From Mucilaginibacter celer (GTDB taxonomy: Bacteria; Bacteroidota; Bacteroidia; Sphingobacteriales; Sphingobacteriaceae): 64,000 nucleotides of DNA. The stretch spans positions 6,200,001-6,264,000 of the forward strand of contig NZ_CP032869.1 of the NCBI RefSeq assembly GCF_003576455.2. Reading direction: 5' to 3'. A model generated the notes under the pieces. The model made no database searches, had not been told where the DNA came from, and worked only from the letters and a program-made list of their open reading frames with translations. This document shows, piece after piece, positions 45,710-54,681 of this stretch (position 1 is the stretch's first letter; each line of letters begins with the position of its first letter). Both the position numbers and the translations under genes were made by a program.

Positions 45710-46261
45710 TTAAAGTTTGGTCTTATCAGCAACTTCAAAAGAATCCTCCAGGAGATGATAACGGGTAAGCAGGCCATTTTTAACAATAATATCAATACTG
45801 AACTCAGACTTCATTTGCTTGTTGTTTTTTTTCATGCGGGATTCAAGATATCCGAGAATAACCACGCGGTCGCCTTTAGCCAGTATATCGGTAAAGATCA
45901 GTTTTTCGGGTTGAATGTTTGCTTTAAGTAAGCGGAAACTTTCGCTGATGGCAGCTCTGCCAACCCTTTTACCAATCCAGGGTACATTTTTGGTATCGCC
46001 GGGAATAAAGTACTCAGCTTGTTCATCAAAACAGGCCGCCAGTTCGTCTGGCGTAGCACCCTTCCTGAATTTATCAAAGAAGCTGTTAACCACCTTCAAT
46101 GCTGAAGAATCCTGAAGGGTATTATTGTGCGCACTAACTATTGAGTGGCGCTTTAAATTATTTTCCAGGGGCTTATCGGTTACTGTTGCAAGCGTAGCAT
46201 TTTTACTATTGGCAGCCATGGATATGATGGCAAACGCTGTGATCAAAATTAGTTTTTTCAT
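45710..46261 (-). CDS. Secreted NTF2/SnoaL-like protein
   Basis: 183 residues with a signal peptide (MKKLILITAFAIISMAANS). About 55-175 form the NTF2-like fold: VVNSFFDKFRKGATPDELAA and LAACFDEQAEYFIPGD, then GKRVGRAAISESFRLL. Members are either small enzymes or ligand-binding proteins; function unknown. The promoter has -7 TACCTTTG (46282-46289, minus strand) with the 33-bp operator 24 bp behind it, as in front of the SDR gene. Confidence 0.82.
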   Translation of the reverse strand: MKKLILITAFAIISMAANSKNATLATVTDKPLENNLKRHSIVSAHNNTLQDSSALKVVNSFFDKFRKGATPDELAACFDEQAEYFIPGDTKNVPWIGKRVGRAAISESFRLLKANIQPEKLIFTDILAKGDRVVILGYLESRMKKNNKQMKSEFSIDIIVKNGLLTRYHLLEDSFEVADKTKL

Positions 46262-46313
46262 TTTATTTTAATTTAATAAGTCAAAGGTAGATTGCCTCCG
46301 TTCGGGCTAAGAG

Positions 46314-46346
46314 GACATTTGTTACAATATCATAGTGACAATTATC
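46314..46346 (-). promoter_or_regulatory. 33-bp operator-like site upstream of the NTF2-like gene
   Basis: Read toward the gene it is GATAATTGTCAC, then TATGATATTG, then TAACAAATGTC. 26 of 33 bases equal the SDR-gene site at 43977-44009. Its distance to the -7 element is 24 bp, the same as there. One half-site, ACAAATGTC, is identical in both. Confidence 0.75.
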
Positions 46347-46469
46347 AATAAGTGCTCTTTATGATATCAGGAGATAGCCAAGGCCGGTTGCTGTTTTTAG
46401 TTCACAAAACCAAAACAATTGTTTTATTATATCTGCCTTGCTTATTTTAGCGTTCTGTAGATTTAACTG

Positions 46470-48296
46470 ATGATAAAAAAGTTACTGTTTGTACTTTTAA
46501 TATTTAATTGTACACAATCCTTTGCCCAAACCATTAAAACCGACATATTGGTAATAGGCGGCAGCGCCAGCGGAACCGCAGCGGCTATACAGGGGGCACG
46601 AAGCAAACTGAAAACAATGCTGATTGAGCAGGGCCCATGGCTTGGCGGCAGTCTTACCTCGGGCGGGATTTGCGTGTTAGACGGTAACCGCAATTTGCCA
46701 ACCGGCATCTGGGGCGAGTTCAGGCGAAGGGTACGCGAATTTTATGCTAAGGCTCCGGGCTACGATACAACTTACAACGCCGTACTAAGGTTTGAACCTT
46801 ATACCGGCGCAGCTATCCTCAAAAAAATAACCGATACTGTAAAAAGCCTCACGGTAAAATTAAACAGCCCGTTCATCAGCATAAAAAAAGATGGAACCGG
46901 CTGGGATGTGAGCGCCACGCTTGATGGTAAAACAACAACAATAAAAGCCAAAGTGGTTATTGACGCCACCGAAATGGGAGATGTTGCCCTGAAGGCCGGC
47001 GAAAAGTTGATTTACGGCTTCGATGCCAAAAAAGAAACGGGCGAAGTGCTCGCTCCTGAAAACGCATCACCACAAATTCAGGATCTGAACTGGATTGCTG
47101 TTTTAAAAGATTTTGGCAAATCGGCCGATAAAACAATTGCCCGCCCGGAAGGATACGATCCTTCAAGGTATGCTTGTTTGAAAGGTAAAAACATCGGGCA
47201 AATGCTTAACGAAGGCAAACTACCTAATGATAAATACATGATTAAATGGATTTGCGGCACTCAATACCCGGTAACCGCAAACGATTTAAAGCCTGAAAAT
47301 CGCGAGGCGTTTTACGCCAAAGCTAAATTACATACCCTGGGCTTGATTTATTATTTACAAACCGAATTTGGTTATAAAAACCTTGGGCTTGACGATGGTT
47401 TTGGCACCCCCGATAATTTACCTTCACAACCCTATTTGCGCGAAGCTGGCCGTGCAGCAAGCGGTCTGATTCGTATGACGCTTGATGATGTGTATAAACC
47501 TTATGATTACGAATCGAAACTTTACCGTACGGCTATAGCGGTAGGTGATGCTTTTCCGGGGCAGCATTATAGTGAAGGTGGCGCGCCCGTGGTTAATTAT
47601 ACAGCTTTTCCGGCCTATGGGGTTCCGCTTGGGGCTATTGTTTTAAAAGATCAGGACAATTTACTGGTTACGGGCAAGGCTATGTCGGTAACGCACTTGC
47701 TAAATGCCAGCACGATGTACCCATCTGTGCAGATGGCTGTAGGGCAGGGGGCAGGTGCCACGGCCGCGTATTGTGCCTTTTTTAAAACCACTACAAAAAA
47801 CCTCAATGTAAGGATAATACAGGGCGAACTGCTTGATTTTAAAGCCTGGATTATGCCTTTTGCCGATGTTAAGCCAACTGATCCTTATTTCAGGGCCATA
47901 CAGCAAATAGGTGCTTCGGGCTTATTAAGAGGTGTGCAAAAGGCTGATGGCAATACCGCAAAGCTGCTGTTTCAACCCGACTCGCTTGTGGCTACTGCCG
48001 AGGTTGAGCCCGTGCTGAAAGAAATTTACACCCGGGCTTTTTTATGGTTTAACCGCGAAAAACCGGGCCCGGTTTTTACCATAGGCAACCTGCTTTCATT
48101 CATCAGCGAAACCACATTGACAGATCCGCATACGCTGGAGATTGGCATGCAAAAAGCCTGGAAGGCGCAGTATAAATTCAGTTCGGATTTTGATTTGAAA
48201 CGGCCGGTGACACGGAGGGAGTTTGCTATATTGGCCAACAGGTATTTTAATCCGTTTGGAAGAACGGTGGATATTGCGGGTAGGATGATGAACTAA
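46470..48296 (+). CDS. FAD-dependent oxidoreductase, exported
   Basis: 608 residues with signal peptide (MIKKLLFVLLIFNCTQSFAQ). The dinucleotide-binding motif follows as ILVIGGSASGTAAAIQGA, then LIEQGPWLGGSLTSGG, typical of the FAD_oxidored group (PF12831). The end of the FAD domain is seen in YPSVQMAVGQGAGATAAY. Substrate unknown; related enzymes act on sugars or xanthans in PUL-type organisms. It is divergent from the NTF2-like gene, 208 bp away. Confidence 0.88.
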   Translation: MIKKLLFVLLIFNCTQSFAQTIKTDILVIGGSASGTAAAIQGARSKLKTMLIEQGPWLGGSLTSGGICVLDGNRNLPTGIWGEFRRRVREFYAKAPGYDTTYNAVLRFEPYTGAAILKKITDTVKSLTVKLNSPFISIKKDGTGWDVSATLDGKTTTIKAKVVIDATEMGDVALKAGEKLIYGFDAKKETGEVLAPENASPQIQDLNWIAVLKDFGKSADKTIARPEGYDPSRYACLKGKNIGQMLNEGKLPNDKYMIKWICGTQYPVTANDLKPENREAFYAKAKLHTLGLIYYLQTEFGYKNLGLDDGFGTPDNLPSQPYLREAGRAASGLIRMTLDDVYKPYDYESKLYRTAIAVGDAFPGQHYSEGGAPVVNYTAFPAYGVPLGAIVLKDQDNLLVTGKAMSVTHLLNASTMYPSVQMAVGQGAGATAAYCAFFKTTTKNLNVRIIQGELLDFKAWIMPFADVKPTDPYFRAIQQIGASGLLRGVQKADGNTAKLLFQPDSLVATAEVEPVLKEIYTRAFLWFNREKPGPVFTIGNLLSFISETTLTDPHTLEIGMQKAWKAQYKFSSDFDLKRPVTRREFAILANRYFNPFGRTVDIAGRMMN

Positions 48297-48381
48297 AAAT
48301 CCCCCTGCCCGTGTCTTCATGGGCAATGCTCAGGTATGCAATCGGCCGTGGAGACACGGTCTCGCAGGGTTTAGATTTATT

Positions 48382-48440
48382 GGTTGAAGTTTAGCGATAG
48401 CGTAACTTCGACCTAAACTGTTGGAAGCATTCTGCTTCCG
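48382..48440. repeat. Palindromic intergenic element, half copy (copy B)
   Basis: It has the hairpin GAAGTT-TAGCGATAGCGT-AACTTC and the adjoining CTAAACTGTTGGAAGC and CTGCTTCCG of copy A (6928-6988) but lacks a second arm. The left part of the gap (48340-48370) has a GTGGAGACACGG palindrome. Confidence 0.8.
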
Positions 48441-48452
48441 AACTAAAATCCT

Positions 48453-49571
48453 TTATAACTCCAGCTCCAACTGATCGCCCGGCCCCAGTTCTTTATCATC
48501 CCGCTGTTTCACCGTCAACTCGCCAAAGTTAGAAAGTGAGATCCCCAATAAACGTACCTTAACATCATCTACTCCCGTAGCTGCCATTAACTGTTTTGCC
48601 GTATTGCTAATAGTTTCCAGGTCATTTATTGGTGAAGTGAAAGATTGATTTCGGGTGATCTGTTTAAAATCGTGATACTTTACTTTGAGCGTAACCGTGC
48701 GGCCCTTCAGTTCATATTTCAGTAACCTGTTATGAACAATAAGCGCGATTTTATCCAACTCGGCTTCCATCTCTTCAAGCGTAGTTAGGTCATAAGCAAA
48801 AGTATCCTCGGCACCCATAGATTTGGTTTCGCGATGGGGTTGCACCTCACGGTTATCAATGCCGCGTACTATCTGGTAGTAAAACCGGCCAACCTTGCCA
48901 AAATGTTTTACAAGTTCGCCTTCTTCCAGCCGTTTCAGGTCTGCTCCGGTGTGTAAGCCCATATTCTTCATTTTTTGGGCGGTTACCTTGCCTACGCCAA
49001 AAAATTTATCTACCGGCAATTGCTCCATAAAAGTTTCGATGCTTGACGGGCCTATAAATTTCAACCCATCAGGCTTATTGATATCCGAGGCTATTTTGGC
49101 TACAAATTTATTGATAGATACTCCGGCTGATGCGGTAAGCTGCAACTCATCTTTAATAGCCTGTTTAATAAGTTTGGCAATCTCGATGGCCGAACCTATG
49201 TTCTGTTTATCCTGCGTTACATCCAGATAAGCTTCATCAAACGAAAGCGGTTCGATCAAATCGGTATATCTGCTAAAAATCTCCCGGATATGTTGCGAAA
49301 CCTCCCGATAAACGTTAAAACGCGGCCTTACAAACAAGGCATGCGGGCAAAGCTGCAATGCTTTTTTTGATGACATGGCCGATCGTACGCCAAACTTCCG
49401 GGCTTCATAACTGGCGGTTGCAACTACGCCGCCCCGGCCTTCGGGTAACCCGCCAACCACTAATGGTTTGCCCCGATACTCCGGAAAATCCCGCTGCTCA
49501 ACCGATGCGTAAAAAGCGTCCATATCAATATGGATGATTTTACGGTGGGAGTTGGAGGATTGATCGGCCAT
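48453..49571 (-). CDS. dinB: DNA polymerase IV
   Basis: 372 residues. Y-family translesion polymerase. Catalytic acids are in HIDMDAFYASVEQRD and LSFDEAYLDVTQD. The thumb with HhH (FFGVGKVTAQKMKNMG) and the little-finger domain (ETKSMGAEDTFAYDL) are present; the C-terminal tail lacks an obvious beta-clamp motif. A -7 TATATTTG (49583-49590 on this strand) gives a leader of only a few bases. The IS4 element lies 170 bp upstream. Confidence 0.95.
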   Translation of the reverse strand: MADQSSNSHRKIIHIDMDAFYASVEQRDFPEYRGKPLVVGGLPEGRGGVVATASYEARKFGVRSAMSSKKALQLCPHALFVRPRFNVYREVSQHIREIFSRYTDLIEPLSFDEAYLDVTQDKQNIGSAIEIAKLIKQAIKDELQLTASAGVSINKFVAKIASDINKPDGLKFIGPSSIETFMEQLPVDKFFGVGKVTAQKMKNMGLHTGADLKRLEEGELVKHFGKVGRFYYQIVRGIDNREVQPHRETKSMGAEDTFAYDLTTLEEMEAELDKIALIVHNRLLKYELKGRTVTLKVKYHDFKQITRNQSFTSPINDLETISNTAKQLMAATGVDDVKVRLLGISLSNFGELTVKQRDDKELGPGDQLELEL

Positions 49572-49705
49572 GAGGATAATAGCAAATATAGGCCAGTTAA
49601 ATTAAGAAAAGAGGCAAGACTACAATAGTCATGAAACAAGACTTGAAAAAGAATCAAAACTTAAAGAGATAGCAGCGAAGATAAAACACAGCGAGATGCA
49701 GGTTT

Positions 49706-49744
49706 AAGCGTCCACGCTTGAACCATACTAAATGTAAGCGTCCC
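49706..49744. repeat. GCGTCCACGC palindromes flanking the IS4 element (left)
   Basis: AAGCGTCCACGCTT (palindromic) and a partial GTAAGCGTCC adjoin the left IS4 end. The same motif follows on the right side. The IS probably inserted into a repeat cluster. Confidence 0.6.
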
Positions 49745-51352
49745 CGCCATAGCCGTTAACTTAAGGAAATTTTGAGAAGTTTTTTTTAAGATGTTGTATA
49801 GGCGGGGCTTCGCCGATGGGCAAAACCACTTAGATTTTCCCATATTTGTATAGTTTTATTTTTAATAAAAAAGGCGGTTGTTTTCCAGACGTATACCGCC
49901 TTTTTCTATTTAAATATAGGCATTTTTAAAAACAAATTGAATTTTTTGTAGGGGAAAAGTTCCATTTATTTTCAATCAGGAGGCATTTATCACAAGTTGC
50001 TCATCTGCATTAAAAAACAATATAGCCGGCTTCCTTGATCCTTTACAACTTGATACCATAGCCCGCAGAACTGGATTTTTGCAAAGGACTTCTAAACTTA
50101 AGCCAAAAGAGTTTATCGATACGCTGATGTTCAGCGAGTTCGATCATAGCAGGCTAAGCCTTCAGGATTGCTGTAACGATCTGGCTCACCAACATCAAAA
50201 ATCGCTGAGTAAAGTAGCCTTGCACAAACGGTTTAATGAACATAGCTTCAGTTTTTTAAAATCAGTATTGGCAGAACAGATCACCCAAAAGCTGGATATA
50301 AAAAGCGGAAAGGACTGGAAGCCTTTTACCCGGGTAATGATTACAGATTCATGCAAATTTGCCTTACCTCAACAATATAAAGATGATTATCCTGGGTTTG
50401 GCGGAGCCAGAAGCAAGGCCTTGATGAATATGCAGTATGCCTTTGATCTTAAGCAAGGTAACTGGGAAACCCTTGAATTGACCAAAGTATCTGAAAATGA
50501 TAAAGCTTATTCAAAAAGAAGCTTACAGGATATTAAGGCGGGAGATTTGCATATCCGTGACCTTGGCTATGTTACCCACGGATATTTGCTGAAGGTATCT
50601 ACAGAAAAAGCCTTTTTCCTTAACAGGCTGCATCCGGGCTGGAAACCGATCTCGCGCAGTACGGGAAAAGCGATTAATTGGCATACACTTTATCAGGAAA
50701 TGCAACTAAGCAAGCGTAATCGTTTTGAAACCATGGTCACTATAGGAAAGGGAGAGGATGCCTTTGATTGCCGGCTGATCGCTGTGCCTGTGCCCGAAAA
50801 AGTATGGTCTGAAAGGATCCGGAAGGCTCAAATACGGGCCAAAAGCGTTGGTTATGAACTTACTGATGACTATAAGTACCGCTGCCGGTTTAGCATATTT
50901 ATTACAAATACAACAATTGAGTTACTCAATGCTACAGAAGTTATTCAACTGTACCGTTTACGTTGGCAAATTGAATTGGTATTTAAGACATGGAAATCGT
51001 TGCTCGACATGCACAAAGTTAAAGCTGTAAAAAAAGAACGACTGGAATGCCAGTTGATGGCTAAATTCATTTGGATAATCCTTAACTGGAAGATATTCCG
51101 ATGTTTGGCGAACTTTATTAGGCAAAATTCACCGGATAATGCCTGCTCCGTATGGAAGTTTTTTAAGCAGGCCAGGCAATGCTCTCACTTGTTGAGAATG
51201 GTTGTTAGCGGAAAACTGCATTTTACCATTTGGTGTGATTTATTTTCAGCCAGCGTTGTGAAGAATCTTCTTATTGAACCTAAAAAAGGAAAAAAAGCCA
51301 GTCTACATATACTGAATGAAGTGTTCTTTTCCTTAAGTTAACGGCTATGGCG
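49745..51352 (+). mobile_element. IS4-family insertion sequence
   Basis: The inverted ends are perfect over 25 bp: 49745-49769 (CGCCATAGCCGTTAACTTAAG...) and 51328-51352. The element is about 1.6 kb with one transposase gene. Its 5' part contains a terminator-like hairpin at about 49868-49906 (AAAAAGGCGGT and ACCGCCTTTTT) that protects the transposase gene from outside transcription. Target duplications are not clear because both flanks are palindromic repeats. Confidence 0.88.
49989..51341 (+). CDS. IS4-family transposase
   Basis: About 450 residues. The catalytic Asp residues are in VMITDSCKFALP and LHIRDLGYV, and the Y-x2-R-x3-E-x6-K signature is complete as YRLRWQIELVFKTWK. The reading frame is open from 49941, and LDTIARRTGFLQRTSKLKP, which belongs to the family N-terminus, lies before the first standard start codon (TTG at 50079). 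No ATG, GTG or TTG occurs upstream of it. An AGGAGG at 49979-49984 lies 4-6 bases before ATC 49989, so an ATC start is possible. The exact start is uncertain. Confidence 0.8.
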   Translation: MTSCSSALKNNIAGFLDPLQLDTIARRTGFLQRTSKLKPKEFIDTLMFSEFDHSRLSLQDCCNDLAHQHQKSLSKVALHKRFNEHSFSFLKSVLAEQITQKLDIKSGKDWKPFTRVMITDSCKFALPQQYKDDYPGFGGARSKALMNMQYAFDLKQGNWETLELTKVSENDKAYSKRSLQDIKAGDLHIRDLGYVTHGYLLKVSTEKAFFLNRLHPGWKPISRSTGKAINWHTLYQEMQLSKRNRFETMVTIGKGEDAFDCRLIAVPVPEKVWSERIRKAQIRAKSVGYELTDDYKYRCRFSIFITNTTIELLNATEVIQLYRLRWQIELVFKTWKSLLDMHKVKAVKKERLECQLMAKFIWIILNWKIFRCLANFIRQNSPDNACSVWKFFKQARQCSHLLRMVVSGKLHFTIWCDLFSASVVKNLLIEPKKGKKASLHILNEVFFSLS

Positions 51353-51425
51353 TCCACGCTTACGGCATTACTGGAGCGTGGACGCTCCTACTTCGGATTA
51401 TTCAAGCGAAGGACGCTTGAACATG
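51353..51425. repeat. GCGTCCACGC-type palindromes flanking the IS4 element (right)
   Basis: CCACGCTTACGG, GGAGCGTGGACGCTCC (perfect palindrome) and TTCAAGCGAAGGACGCTTGAA follow the right IS end. They mirror the left-side repeats at 49706-49744. Confidence 0.6.
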
Positions 51426-51463
51426 CGGTGATAGCAGACGATTCTTAAATATAAATGACTTGT

Positions 51464-52024
51464 TTACCCCTCATCATCCTCGGGCAAAAACTTAAGCTTT
51501 TGCTGAAAATACAGATCCCAGCTATGCTGCTGCACACGGTCAGTCATGTGTACGGTATCTTCATCATAGTCGGCATTAAGTTGCTTGTACTTGGCATCAA
51601 TCCGGTTAAAAATGGCCATAGCCTCGTAGTTATAGTTGCTGCTGAAACGGGTGCGGCTTACTATACGTAATAACTCCTGCTGCTCTAAAAACGCAATGGT
51701 ATAATGACCTTGCTCGTGCTTCAATATCTCCGTCATTTGCTGAGGCGTACTTACCCGGCTTTTATCCAGCCATGATTTATTGTTATTGAGGATAAGCCTG
51801 ATGTTAAAGTTAAGCCGGTAGCCCCCGCTTTCGCGCCGGGCCTGGTAGCGATAATCGATAGTGCAATTGGTATAAGCAACAACGCCGCCGGCATTAGCCC
51901 GCGGCGTTCCCCAAAAATCATTGGCGGTAAGCTGATGAAATGACGATTGGGCCGAAGCCGTCGTTATCAGCGTTAATACACACATAGCCGTAAGGCCTAC
52001 CCCTTTCACAATATTCTTTTTCAT
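51464..52024 (-). CDS. DUF922 secreted protein (zinc-peptidase-like)
   Basis: 186 residues with a signal peptide (MKKNIVKGVGLTAMCVLTLITTASAQ). The HExxH-like motif HEQGHYTIAF, with flanking TEILK, is the hallmark of DUF922, which is thought to be a metalloprotease. Substrate unknown; periplasmic. The SPFH gene on the same strand ends 24 bp upstream, so they may form an operon. Confidence 0.85.
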   Translation of the reverse strand: MKKNIVKGVGLTAMCVLTLITTASAQSSFHQLTANDFWGTPRANAGGVVAYTNCTIDYRYQARRESGGYRLNFNIRLILNNNKSWLDKSRVSTPQQMTEILKHEQGHYTIAFLEQQELLRIVSRTRFSSNYNYEAMAIFNRIDAKYKQLNADYDEDTVHMTDRVQQHSWDLYFQQKLKFLPEDDEG

Positions 52025-52048
52025 TTAAAAAATGGCGGTTTCAAACTT

Positions 52049-52996
52049 TTACTTTTTGACGTTGTCGGTGTGTAAAAGGTTTAAGGCCATCATTTCTTTT
52101 AACGTATGCTGCATCTGATCGGTTGAGCCATCCAGGAAAATAACGTTGCCTTTCGAGTTTTCCGAAAAATGTTTGATCGATTCCGTCCACATGGTAAATA
52201 AAATCACCGAGGTATCCATATTAGCTTCGGCCATTTCTTTGGCAGCAACAGTCATACCACGGGCAACTTCTTCGCGGAACAGGGCGATACCCTGGCCGCG
52301 CAGCTGTGCAGCCTCACGCTCGGCCTGTGCCGAAATCTTGATGGCGTTACCCTCGGCCTCGGCGGCTTTGGTTTTGGTGATGAGCAGTGCCTGTCCTTCG
52401 TTTTCGGCAGCGGCTTTCAGGTTGTTTGAAGCGACTACCTGGCTCATTGATTTCATGATCACGTCGTCGAAAGTGATATCATTCAATTGCAAATCCTGCA
52501 GGTGATAGCCCCATGTTTCTAAGATCTGGTCGAGTTGTTCTTTTACGTGCTCAACTATGTCGCGGCGTAATATCAATACCTCGCTCTGGCGTTTGGTGGC
52601 TACAAAAGCACGGATGGAGCCTTCAACGGTGCGGATAAGGGCCTGCATCAGGTTACGCTCATCAACAAATTTAAAGGCCACGTTTTTGATGGTTTCTTCC
52701 TGCTGATCCAATACTGAATACAACAACATGGCCTTAAAGTAAACATTGGCCTGATCATAAGTAACGGCCTGGAACTCCAGTTCGACAGAGCGGTTTTGGA
52801 TAGAAATTTTAGAATAAATGCTTTCGATAAAAGGGATCTTGAAATTAAGCCCCGGAGTAAGGATGCGGCGGTACTTGCCAAATACGGTAATAACTACTAT
52901 TGTGCCCTGTTTTACAGACACAAAAGAGCTAAAAAGTCCAATAAGAATTGCTACAAAAATGATTATTCCTACAAATGATCCTAATGATTCGGGCAT
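52049..52996 (-). CDS. SPFH/Band 7 (slipin/stomatin-like) membrane protein
   Basis: 315 residues. A single N-terminal membrane segment (FVGIIIFVAILIGLFSSFVSV), then the SPFH domain (about 25-200, VKQGTIVVITVFGKYRRILTPGL), then an Ala/Glu-rich coiled coil (AAEAEGNAIKISAQAEREAA). Such proteins form membrane microdomain scaffolds. The DUF922 gene follows; a NfeD-like partner gene is not adjacent. Confidence 0.9.
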   Translation of the reverse strand: MPESLGSFVGIIIFVAILIGLFSSFVSVKQGTIVVITVFGKYRRILTPGLNFKIPFIESIYSKISIQNRSVELEFQAVTYDQANVYFKAMLLYSVLDQQEETIKNVAFKFVDERNLMQALIRTVEGSIRAFVATKRQSEVLILRRDIVEHVKEQLDQILETWGYHLQDLQLNDITFDDVIMKSMSQVVASNNLKAAAENEGQALLITKTKAAEAEGNAIKISAQAEREAAQLRGQGIALFREEVARGMTVAAKEMAEANMDTSVILFTMWTESIKHFSENSKGNVIFLDGSTDQMQHTLKEMMALNLLHTDNVKK

Positions 52997-53089
52997 GGCT
53001 TTGGTTTATTAGTTTAAAATAAAAGTAACACTAATTATTGGTGTGCTATTTGTTTTTTAAAAAATGCTTTAAAAAACATTACATCTGTC

Positions 53090-53278
53090 ATGAACTTAAA
53101 AAGAACATTTGGAGCCATACTAAGCGTGCTTGGTATCATTGGCCTTATTTATACCGGCGTTGCTATTATTAACCATAGCGCGCAGGTAACCACTATGGTG
53201 GTTATAGGCATTATTTCGCTGATCTTTTTCTCGACGGGGATAAGTTTGGTGAGGAATACCAGGGATGAGGCGGCGTAG
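53090..53278 (+). CDS. Small two-helix membrane protein
   Basis: 62 residues, two hydrophobic stretches (FGAILSVLGIIGLIYTGVAI and VTTMVVIGIISLIFFSTGI) and a short charged tail. Unknown function. It starts 93 bp from the divergent SPFH gene. Confidence 0.65.
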   Translation: MNLKRTFGAILSVLGIIGLIYTGVAIINHSAQVTTMVVIGIISLIFFSTGISLVRNTRDEAA

Positions 53279-53368
53279 ATTACTCACCCGGTCTGCGCTT
53301 CGCCGGGCCATCCTCTCTACGGCAAGCCGCAAAGAGGGTTAGAAGAATAAATTTATAACTAAAAAAAT

Positions 53369-53520
53369 GTCATTTCGATAGAGCGGCGGGGAGGATTGAG
53401 CATAGGAGCGAAAGAGAAATCTTCTACGCCCCGGCTTAAAGTATGCAAGGCCGCATTACAGGGCGTACAGGATTTCTCCTCACGCCACGCTCAATTCCAT
53501 CGCTTGTTCGTCGAAATGAC
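53369..53520. repeat. GTCATTTCGA ... TCGAAATGAC inverted-repeat element
   Basis: Terminal 10-bp inverted repeats 152 bp apart; the inside has further complementary parts (AGAAATC and GATTTCT). It has the same GTCAT ends as the repeats at 15.7, 23.8 and 61.7 kb. An ORF inside is not supported. Confidence 0.75.
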
Positions 53521-53548
53521 AATCATTGTTATTGTACTGAATATCTAC

Positions 53549-54679
53549 TTAAATAGCCGGAGCCAAACTCAGCTTACCGCTATCCGAAATAACTAATCCC
53601 GCGTCCGGAAAATCAGCCTCCGTTAATTGCTTAATCCGGATAGCCGCACGGTTAAGTGTATCCAATTCCAATCCTTTATTATGATCCTGTCTCAATGATA
53701 TAATACGCCCGTTTAAAAACTCACCTTTTTTATTCAGGTGCACTTTAAGCAGCGGTGCCAGGCCGCACACGCCCGCCACACTTACACTTTTATAGGTGCA
53801 AAAATTACCAAGGCTATAAGCTATCAACCTGTTTTTATAAACCTCCATAGCGCGGCTCACATGTGGCCCGTTCCCGAATATTACATCCGCCCCGGCATCA
53901 ATGGCGTTATGGGCAAAGGCGTGAACATCTCCCCGTTTTTCGCTGATGAAAGATTCCATGGCAAAAGGCACGTGTTCATATCCCACACCCTCGCCACCAC
54001 CATGAAAGGATACAATCACAATATCGCAGCGCTGTTTTAATTCGCTGATGACTTTGGCGGCATTCGGCAGGTTAAGAATAGGCAATGTATTGGCATTCGG
54101 CGCAAATGAGCAAAAGCCGTATTTAATACCATTACGTTCAAAAACGCTTGTAGGGTGTGCAAGCAATCCCCCATAATTAATACCAACGCTATCCAAAACA
54201 TGCATAGTGCTTACGCGGCCCGTATCTCCAAAATCACCAATATGGTTATTGGCCAGGCTTAGTACATCAAAACCGGCATCTTTAAAAACGCCGGCATAGG
54301 CAGTAGGCATCCTGAACAGGTACGCTTTACAGCGTTGATGCAATTTATAATGCGCGGGGCTGCCGCCATCAAGCAAACTGCCTTCCAGGTTGCCAAAGGT
54401 TACACTGGCATTCCGTAGTTCATCTGCAATTACATTAAAACTGTTTTTGGCGCTATCGGGCGGTAAAGTATAATTATTGGGGTAGGATGTTCCGAGCATC
54501 ATATCGCCAACGGCGGCTATGGTTATGGAATCAGGTTGCAGAGCAACCGGGGTTGCTACTTTTGCGGTATCGGGTTTAGGTTTGGGAGCCGGACTTAGTA
54601 CTGCTTTTCTATCAGGCGGGTGTTGGCAGGCCTGTAAAAACAGCGCCATGCAGGCGGCTGCGTATAAATAAAATCTCAT
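53549..54679 (-). CDS. CapA-family lipoprotein (poly-gamma-glutamate biosynthesis-like)
   Basis: 376 residues. Lipoprotein signal with FLQACQHPP. The CapA metallophosphatase-like fold is seen as IAAVGDMMLGTSYPN, FGNLEGSLL, SLANNHIGDFGDTG, VSFHGGGEG and NGPHVSRAMEVYKNRLIAYS. In Bacillus the family helps to export poly-gamma-glutamate; here the role is unknown and no capB/C gene is near. A strong terminator hairpin of the upstream gene ends a few bases before its ATG. Confidence 0.87.
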   Translation of the reverse strand: MRFYLYAAACMALFLQACQHPPDRKAVLSPAPKPKPDTAKVATPVALQPDSITIAAVGDMMLGTSYPNNYTLPPDSAKNSFNVIADELRNASVTFGNLEGSLLDGGSPAHYKLHQRCKAYLFRMPTAYAGVFKDAGFDVLSLANNHIGDFGDTGRVSTMHVLDSVGINYGGLLAHPTSVFERNGIKYGFCSFAPNANTLPILNLPNAAKVISELKQRCDIVIVSFHGGGEGVGYEHVPFAMESFISEKRGDVHAFAHNAIDAGADVIFGNGPHVSRAMEVYKNRLIAYSLGNFCTYKSVSVAGVCGLAPLLKVHLNKKGEFLNGRIISLRQDHNKGLELDTLNRAAIRIKQLTEADFPDAGLVISDSGKLSLAPAI

Positions 54680-54681
54680 TA

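Noticed and set aside
53396..53596. 66-residue ORF
   Set aside because: Falls inside the GTCATTTCGA inverted-repeat element and overlaps the capA-like gene 3' end.
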